Part shown: in pieces, positions 59,496 to 64,000 of the stretch
How positions within the stretch are numbered: the stretch's first letter is position 1
How the letters are laid out: the number at the start of each line of letters is the position of its first letter
Assembly: GCA_964364175.1 (NCBI GenBank)
Contig: CAYILR010000007.1
Span: 47,384 to 111,383 of the forward strand
Length of the DNA stretch: 64,000 nucleotides
Direction of reading: 5' to 3'
Source of the DNA: CAYILR01 sp964364175
GTDB taxonomy: Bacteria; Bdellovibrionota; UBA1018
Notes under the pieces: generated by a model
Told to the model about the DNA's origin: nothing
What the model saw: only the letters and a program-made list of their open reading frames with translations
Databases searched by the model: none
Position numbers and translations under genes: made by a program

Positions 59496-60625
59496 GCAAA
59501 AGTTGAACGACTTTTTTGCTCAGTAGTCAAGCTCAGTCCCAAAATTGACGCACCAAGCATCAAAAAGGGTGCAAGGCACTGCCTTGCATGGGACACCTTT
59601 TTGAGTGTTTTCTTGAGCGCAGACCCTGCGGGCACTTCGGGCTCAGCCAAAGAAACCCAACGTCTCTCGCAATCGGGATCGGATTGAGCGACAGTCCACT
59701 GATTTGAGGCTTGCTGGAGTACTTTCGCGTGCCGTGTGACTTTATGCCGAGTCACGACGTAGCGGATTTCGACGGATTCCAGCTCCTTCGCTTTCGAAGA
59801 AAGCGACCTCGGCAAACTCTCCGGCAAGTCCCAAAGTCCTTGCCTCCACTTGCTATCCTTCCTACGCTCCAGCAAAACCTGCCCTCGCCCGTTCAGCAGG
59901 CACACGACCTTTTCCTCGACCTTCACCCAGGCTTTGGGCGCGCGGCGCTGAGGATATACGAATGTCAGATTTCTTTGATCCGCCCGGCAAATACTCCGAA
60001 TCGGGCACTCCTCACATTTTGGATTCTTGGGAGTGCAGATTTTTGCTCCCAACTCCATCAGAGCCTGATTCAAAATCCTCGGCTCAACACCGAGGAGAGC
60101 TGCTCTGCGAACAAAAATTTCTGAGAGTTTCCATAATCTGGATTTATAAACTGCATCACCGCGCTCTCGCCCCGCGCATCGCACCCGCGACAAAACCCGC
60201 TCGACGTTCCCATCCAAAATCGCCTCAGGCTGATTGAACGCAATCGAAAGAATTGCGCCCGCCGTGTACTGCCCTACTCCTGGAATCGCAACCCAGCCCT
60301 CGCGAGTCGAAGGAAACTCTCCCCCGAGTTCAAACCTGATTTTCTTCGCCGCTCGGTGGATATTGCGTGCCCGAGAATAGTACCCCAGCCCAGCCCAATG
60401 CTTGAGCACTTCGTCTTCCTCGGCATTCGCCAAAATATCGACGTTTGGGAATGTTTGGATGAATCGTTGAAAATAAGGCACGACCGTAATGACCTGGGTT
60501 TGTTGGAGCATAATCTCCGAAATCCAAACCGGATAGACCTCAGGCAGGTCCCTCCACGGCAATATCCTTTGGGAGTGTAAAAACCAGATTTTGAGTGAAA
60601 AAAACGCCTCCGCGAGCTTGCCCAT
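59462..60625 (-). CDS. mutY: Adenine DNA glycosylase MutY with repeat-derived C-terminal tail
   Basis: A 387-residue A/G-specific adenine glycosylase. The HhH-GPD domain has VWISEIMLQQTQV (catalytic Glu), WAGLGYYSRARNIH, AIPGVGQYTAGAILSIAF and AILDGNVERVLSRV (catalytic Asp). The [4Fe-4S] site is CTPKNPKCEECPIRSIC. A NUDIX-like 8-oxoG recognition domain follows (GQVLLERRKDSKWRQGLWDL). The last 50 or so residues, starting KKVSHARQCLAPFLMLGAS, are encoded by a 57-bp repeat also found after mutS2, and look non-native. The ATG at 60625 has GGGAG upstream; the frame continues to 60727. The enzyme removes A opposite 8-oxoG. mutS overlaps its end. Confidence 0.93.
   Translation of the reverse strand: MGKLAEAFFSLKIWFLHSQRILPWRDLPEVYPVWISEIMLQQTQVITVVPYFQRFIQTFPNVDILANAEEDEVLKHWAGLGYYSRARNIHRAAKKIRFELGGEFPSTREGWVAIPGVGQYTAGAILSIAFNQPEAILDGNVERVLSRVRCAGRERGDAVYKSRLWKLSEIFVRRAALLGVEPRILNQALMELGAKICTPKNPKCEECPIRSICRADQRNLTFVYPQRRAPKAWVKVEEKVVCLLNGRGQVLLERRKDSKWRQGLWDLPESLPRSLSSKAKELESVEIRYVVTRHKVTRHAKVLQQASNQWTVAQSDPDCERRWVSLAEPEVPAGSALKKTLKKVSHARQCLAPFLMLGASILGLSLTTEQKSRSTFACPLAPPHKHL
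59546..59602 (-). repeat. 57-bp hairpin repeat, copy 2 (inside mutY 3' end)
   Basis: On the minus strand this matches copy 1 (24314-24370) at 56 of 57 bases; the difference is in the centre of the stem. Here it is translated as part of mutY and lies about 50 bases upstream of the mutS start. If it terminates transcription, it would reduce mutS read-through from mutY. Confidence 0.75.
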
Positions 60626-60668
60626 ATTTCGGTACTCCCATATCCTAATAAGGGGGGCAAGAATTCCC

Positions 60669-61523
60669 ATGCCACGGAAGGCTTTTTTTTGGACCGTGTT
60701 GAGCCACGGATGGCTCATTTTTTTCATAGCTGCGGCCCAAGCTGCACACTCGACCCGAGACCACAGGCGTTTTCGCGTCGTCTTGGACCCCGGACATGGC
60801 GGCTCGGACCTTGGGGCTACCTATAAACTTGGAAACAAAACCATTACTGAAAAAGAAATTACCCTGAAACTCGCGCAGGAAGCCGCAATCCATTTGCGTC
60901 TCCGCGGAATCGAAACCATTCTGACACGAGCTCGGGACGAAGACGTCCCTCTGGGAAATCGCACAGCCCTGGCAAACCGTCTCAAAGCAGATTTATTCAT
61001 CTCGATTCATATGAATTCAATTGAGGTCCATCGATCTAATCCCCAGGCCGAGGGAGTTGAGACTTACTTCCTGAACACCACGAGCGATGCTTCCTCTCGC
61101 CGCTTGGCCCGGCTCGAAAACACGGTTCTGGGCGGAACGACTTTTGATACCCCTCAGCAGCTGGATGTTGCACTCATTCTCAAGGATCTTCGTTTAGATG
61201 CCAATCTGCGGGAGAGCAAGCGCCTGGCCTGTGCCACCCAATCCCTGATCGCGCATTCCACCGCAAAATACAGCAAACTTCCCCCCTCAGCGCGCAACCG
61301 CGGCGTTAAACAAGCTTTGTTTCATGTTTTGTTGGGGGCAGACATGCCCAGCATATTAGTCGAGGCGGGCTTCATCACCAGCCCAATTGACCGATCCATC
61401 GTGCTTTCGAGTGTCGGTATTGCGCAAATTGGGAACTCCTTGGCTCGCGCAGTGGAACACTACCGCAAGACCAAAGGCACTCCTGCGGCTCTCATTTCTT
61501 TAAACACCTGTAAAGTTCATTGA
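60669..61523 (+). CDS. Exported N-acetylmuramoyl-L-alanine amidase (Amidase_3)
   Basis: A 284-residue exported amidase. The signal peptide is about residues 1-25 (FFWTVLSHGWLIFFIAAAQA). The zinc site is complete: VVLDPGHGGSDLGATYKLG (His), EKEITLKLAQEAAIHL (Glu), DLFISIHMNSIEV (His), with catalytic Glu in MPSILVEAGFITSPIDRS. GVETYFLNTTSDASSRRLARLEN is the usual insert region. It cleaves the MurNAc-L-Ala bond of peptidoglycan, typically for daughter-cell separation. A GGGGGG run lies about 10 bases before the ATG; the frame is open from 60591. It is divergent from mutY and is the second amidase of this family in the window. Confidence 0.9.
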   Translation: MPRKAFFWTVLSHGWLIFFIAAAQAAHSTRDHRRFRVVLDPGHGGSDLGATYKLGNKTITEKEITLKLAQEAAIHLRLRGIETILTRARDEDVPLGNRTALANRLKADLFISIHMNSIEVHRSNPQAEGVETYFLNTTSDASSRRLARLENTVLGGTTFDTPQQLDVALILKDLRLDANLRESKRLACATQSLIAHSTAKYSKLPPSARNRGVKQALFHVLLGADMPSILVEAGFITSPIDRSIVLSSVGIAQIGNSLARAVEHYRKTKGTPAALISLNTCKVH

Positions 61524-61645
61524 CACTTTTTGAGCGAAATCCGCCGGGTCACGAGCGCGGAGAACCACTGAACGAAATCAAAACATCGCAACAATATTCA
61601 ATATTTAAATAAATAATAAACCTACTGTGTCACTTCTGGCCTGGC

Positions 61646-61662
61646 TTGGCATCCCGTTTGCT
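61646..61662 (+). promoter_or_regulatory. Sigma-54 (-24/-12) promoter of the first lipoprotein
   Basis: TTGGCATCCCGTTTGCT has GG at 61648-61649 and GC at 61660-61661 with exactly 10 bases between, the required spacing. Transcription should begin about 61672, giving a leader of roughly 70 bases to the lipoprotein at 61742. A nearly identical site precedes the paralogous gene. Confidence 0.85.
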
Positions 61663-61741
61663 TTACCTATCTACAAGCGAGTTAATGCGGTTCATGAGAG
61701 TCGCATGTTGAGTTGAATGTAGAGAGAAGAGGTATGTTGTT

Positions 61742-62398
61742 ATGAAAACCAGGAAGTATAAATTTAAACGCAGGGCACTTGCTGCTACGTTACTCGGTCT
61801 GACTCTTTTGTCAGCCGGTTGCGGAAAAAGCACGCCCCCACCCAGTAACCCGGCCCCAGCGCCCGGCACCCCAGGAGCTCCTCTAGTTCCAGGCGTCCCC
61901 CCCGGCATGGTACCCCCCGGAACCAACACTGGCTGTATCCCGATCAGTCAACCCATCCCCTTCCAATACAATGGGGCGGCTGTTCAATATAACCAACTTT
62001 TGGAATCCCCTCAGTATATCAAGATGGGTCAATTGCCGAATCAACAGCCCTTTGGCCAAGTGATTATGGCAGGCGGTCCTACCAATGGTAAAATTCAAAG
62101 GCAAAACACGGACGGTTCCATGATCAATATCACCATGGACCTACCGGCAGCGCCTCAACAAGGCCCAGGAAACGGAGCTGGATACTTACAATTGTCTAGC
62201 ATCATCCAACAAGACATTACCAACTTGGCCGTCAGCGGACAAATCCCAGGCCTCCAAGGACAAAATATCCAATCCTTGTGCGTGAGCGGACTGGCTATCG
62301 ATGGCGGTACTTACCGCAATGGCCAATCGCTGTTCTTCTACGGAGATGTTTATCTCTACTTGAACGGCACCATGCACGGGTATGTGGAGAAGTTCTAG
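61742..62398 (+). CDS. Lipoprotein, paralogue of the protein at 62764, sigma-54 controlled
   Basis: A 218-residue lipoprotein. The signal (RRALAATLLGLTLLSAGC) ends in the lipobox LSAGC. A Pro/Gly-rich linker of about 35 residues follows (PAPAPGTPGAPLVPGVPPGM). The globular part starts CIPISQPIPFQYNG and ends FFYGDVYLYLNGTMHGYVEK, both closely matched in the paralogue. Two cysteines (GCIPIS, SLCVSG) are conserved between them and may pair. Function unknown. AGAGG lies about 10 bases upstream. The -24/-12 promoter at 61646 makes expression dependent on RpoN and an activator. Confidence 0.75.
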   Translation: MKTRKYKFKRRALAATLLGLTLLSAGCGKSTPPPSNPAPAPGTPGAPLVPGVPPGMVPPGTNTGCIPISQPIPFQYNGAAVQYNQLLESPQYIKMGQLPNQQPFGQVIMAGGPTNGKIQRQNTDGSMINITMDLPAAPQQGPGNGAGYLQLSSIIQQDITNLAVSGQIPGLQGQNIQSLCVSGLAIDGGTYRNGQSLFFYGDVYLYLNGTMHGYVEKF

Positions 62399-62415
62399 TC
62401 TCACCCTGATTTATC

Positions 62416-62456
62416 GTGGCGCGAGCCACTAATTGTTTTTCCGTGGCGCGAGCCAC
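62416..62456 (+). repeat. Two tandem 14-nt hairpins after the first lipoprotein
   Basis: GTGGCGCGAGCCAC occurs at 62416-62429 and 62443-62456, each a 5-bp stem with a GCGA loop. The first is followed by TAATTGTTTTT and may terminate the upstream gene. Further on, GGCGGGCG near 62482 pairs with CGCCCGCC near 62552. The 365-bp gap contains only such palindromes and the next promoter; I see no gene in it. Confidence 0.6.
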
Positions 62457-62615
62457 TGACAATATATTCCCCCAAGTTTCCGGCGGGCGAGCCTCAGGTA
62501 AAACAGAGCTCGGGTCGCAGTGTGCAAGCAGAATGACGAAACCCACGTCTTCGAGACGCCCGCCGGATCTCTGTCAATCTCAACTCTTTAAACTCCCCAG
62601 GGATTGACTATCTCT

Positions 62616-62648
62616 ATGGCGACTGTCTAATTTTTAGACAGTCGCCAT
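62616..62648. repeat. Perfect 15-bp-arm palindrome upstream of the second sigma-54 promoter
   Basis: ATGGCGACTGTCTAA and its exact complement are separated by TTT. It ends 55 bases before the -24/-12 element. There is no T-run on either strand, so it looks less like a terminator than an operator or structural element; an activator site would be expected in this area. Confidence 0.6.
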
Positions 62649-62702
62649 TATTATTAAATACATATAAACACTATAATTTCACGGAGTTACCGTTTTTCTC
62701 GT

Positions 62703-62719
62703 TTGGCATCCCTTTTGCT
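62703..62719 (+). promoter_or_regulatory. Sigma-54 (-24/-12) promoter of the second lipoprotein
   Basis: TTGGCATCCCTTTTGCT has GG at 62705-62706 and GC at 62717-62718, 10 bases apart. It differs from the first promoter at one of 17 positions. Expected start of transcription is near 62730, about 35 bases before the ATG. Confidence 0.87.
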
Positions 62720-62763
62720 TTACTAAGAGGTGAGAGTTTAAAGAGTCGAAAGACGGAGGATTT

Positions 62764-63438
62764 ATGAGAACGCGAATTTATGTCGCCCTTGCCTTGGCCC
62801 TCACAGCTACGGCTTGTGGCAAAAGCGAAGAAGAAAAAAAGGTCGCTGCCCAACAGCAACCCCAAGCACCCGCTCCGGGCCCTGCTCCGCAGAATCCGGC
62901 GCCTGCCCCTACACAGGACTGCCTGCCCATTACTGGAAATATTCCATTTCAGTTTAACGATGCATTGATCAGCATGACCCAAGTTGATCAGAGATTATAT
63001 AGAATCGTTGTTGGAAAATTTCCGCAAGAAACTCAAGCCTATGGTCAAATCACTCTTGGAGGACCAGGCGCTGCCGGCCCCATCGGACGACAAGGCGTGG
63101 ATGGCAACATCAGTTTCATGTTGAACTTCAATCAACAACCGACTCCTACAGGAAATGGTTTGTTGAATTCGCAGTCCAGCGGTTCGGGATACATCCAGAT
63201 CAGCCCAGCTGCTCAAAGCGATATTCTCGCCAAGGTATTTCAGGGAGTGATTCAAATTCCGAGCCTATCGGGCGGAGCGGGCAACACTGCTGCTCAAGCA
63301 CCTGCGGCTAACCAAATTTGTGTCAGCGCCATCGCGATCCAGGGTGGCACGCTTCAGACTGGGAACATCAACCAGTTTTATGGGGATGCTTATTTGTATT
63401 TAAATAAAACCAACAGCGGTTACGTTCTGAAGTGGTAA
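62764..63438 (+). CDS. Lipoprotein, paralogue of the protein at 61742, sigma-54 controlled
   Basis: A 224-residue lipoprotein: MRTRIYVALALALTATAC is the signal with lipobox TATAC. The mature part begins with charged residues, then a Pro/Ala/Gln linker (QAPAPGPAPQNPAPAPTQ). The globular domain begins CLPITGNIPFQFND and ends QFYGDAYLYLNKTNSGYVLK, matching the paralogue in the same positions; QGVDGNISFMLNFNQQPTPT and ICVSAIAIQGG also correspond. GGAGG is 5 bases before the ATG. Function unknown. With its own -24/-12 promoter, it is probably co-regulated with the first copy; the two are a recent-looking tandem duplication with their promoters. Confidence 0.75.
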   Translation: MRTRIYVALALALTATACGKSEEEKKVAAQQQPQAPAPGPAPQNPAPAPTQDCLPITGNIPFQFNDALISMTQVDQRLYRIVVGKFPQETQAYGQITLGGPGAAGPIGRQGVDGNISFMLNFNQQPTPTGNGLLNSQSSGSGYIQISPAAQSDILAKVFQGVIQIPSLSGGAGNTAAQAPAANQICVSAIAIQGGTLQTGNINQFYGDAYLYLNKTNSGYVLKW

Positions 63439-63448
63439 AAGATAAAGA

Positions 63449-63994
63449 CTACTCGAGATAACTCATCGAAAAAATCGATTGAGCTAGAATATCTTCGTCG
63501 ACCCAAATATTTCCAAAGTCGCATCCCCAATCTTTGGAATACGAGTCACAATCCCTTCCGTGAGAATTCCTCACCAGGAGTTGGCAACGTCCTGTGAATG
63601 AGTTTTTGCGACGACCGATCACCAGGGAGCTATGAAGCCCACATTGAGCTGGAGCCACGTCAGAATGATCATCACTCGAACGAACCAATCCCGCTAACTT
63701 TTCGGGGAGATCACGTGCTGCATCCACCACTCGGTTTCTTCCTTCGTAAGCACGGCCTAGAGCTAGAACACTGGAGCAATAACCAATTTCAATAGGTTGA
63801 GGCTGAGGCCGACTCAGTCTATCGTGAATCGTTCGAATCACTTGCGTTTGAGCTGTAGCGGGTATGCTTTTGCATCCTGGAAAGGAAGCCCGCAAACGCT
63901 TCTCTGGTTTTGAACAGTGCTCAAAAATCGTTTGCATCAAAAAAGAATGTAACTGTTCAGCCTGATTATGCGAGCAGTGGCTGAAGCGGTGCAC
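63449..63994 (-). pseudogene. C-terminal part of a papain-like cysteine protease-fold protein, apparently truncated
   Basis: The frame of 181 residues starts at a GTG just after an in-frame TAG at the window edge. Its C-terminal half looks like the second half of a papain-fold enzyme. CGLHSSLVIGRRK would hold the catalytic His and CQLLVRNSHGRDC the catalytic Asn (compare the usual NSWG), followed by WGCDFGNIWVDEDIL. The part carrying the catalytic Cys and any signal peptide is not in this frame, so the gene is either truncated, frameshifted near the edge, or uses a different architecture. Several cysteines suggest an exported protein. It converges with the second lipoprotein, 10 bases away. 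Confidence 0.5.
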
Positions 63995-64000
63995 CTAAAA

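Noticed and set aside
62616..62648. Intrinsic terminator
   Set aside because: The stem is perfect but no T-run follows on either strand, and it is more than 200 bases from the upstream stop; kept as a palindrome of unknown role.

Overview
The window reads as chromosome of a Gram-negative bacterium. Supporting this are lipopolysaccharide transport genes (LptC/LptA/LptB), several outer-membrane barrel-like proteins, many lipoproteins with lipoboxes, exported peptidoglycan enzymes and sigma-54. A mevalonate-pathway operon, a TIGR02147-type regulator, GatCAB and many exported proteins of unknown function point towards Bdellovibrionota/Oligoflexia. That placement is an inference from gene content. 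There is no rRNA gene, CRISPR array, transposase or phage structural gene; one tRNA (Ala, anticodon TGC) is present.

Layout. 1-3.7 kb: minus-strand mevalonate operon (fni, HMG-CoA reductase, GHMP kinase, start of mvaD). 3.7-8 kb: plus-strand LptC-LptA fusion, lptB, rpoN, rimK. 8-17.3 kb: a minus-strand run. In transcription order it holds a BMP-type nucleoside ABC transporter, two small barrel-like proteins translationally linked to it, a 140-bp palindrome, a matrixin protease fused in frame to a lipoprotein, a BKACE enzyme and a DD-carboxypeptidase. 17.4-21.9 kb: a degenerate sigma-54 activator-like ATPase, a cluster of exported proteins and a SprT-like protein. 21.9-31.8 kb: mutS2, an outer-membrane/lipoprotein/MBL operon, YceI, BioY, a persulfide-dioxygenase-like enzyme with a SulP transporter, and a second member of an outer-membrane family. 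32-43.5 kb: ABC-F ATPase, tRNA-Ala, an FAD oxidase, a five-gene overlapping operon (coiled-coil protein, folate cyclo-ligase, YmdB-like phosphoesterase, membrane protein), Ppx/GppA, an amidase and PBP4. 43.5-51.6 kb: coiled-coil and membrane proteins of unknown role, an exported MsrB-MsrA fusion, an HExxH/FGE-sulfatase fusion with its TIGR02147 regulator, and two toxin-antitoxin-like pairs. 51.6-64 kb: gatCAB, mutS, mutY, an amidase, two paralogous lipoproteins each behind a sigma-54 promoter, and a partial papain-like protein.

The most distinctive feature is the number of palindromic, MITE-like elements without a transposase. They comprise one 186-bp family with two identical copies, three single-copy long palindromes (140, 181 and 120 bp), a 57-bp terminator-like repeat at the 3' ends of mutS2 and mutY, and a 14-nt hairpin repeat that also occurs inside coding sequence. 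The clearest regulatory signal is the pair of near-identical -24/-12 promoters before the two lipoproteins near the right end, in the same window as rpoN and an activator-like protein that lacks the GAFTGA loop.
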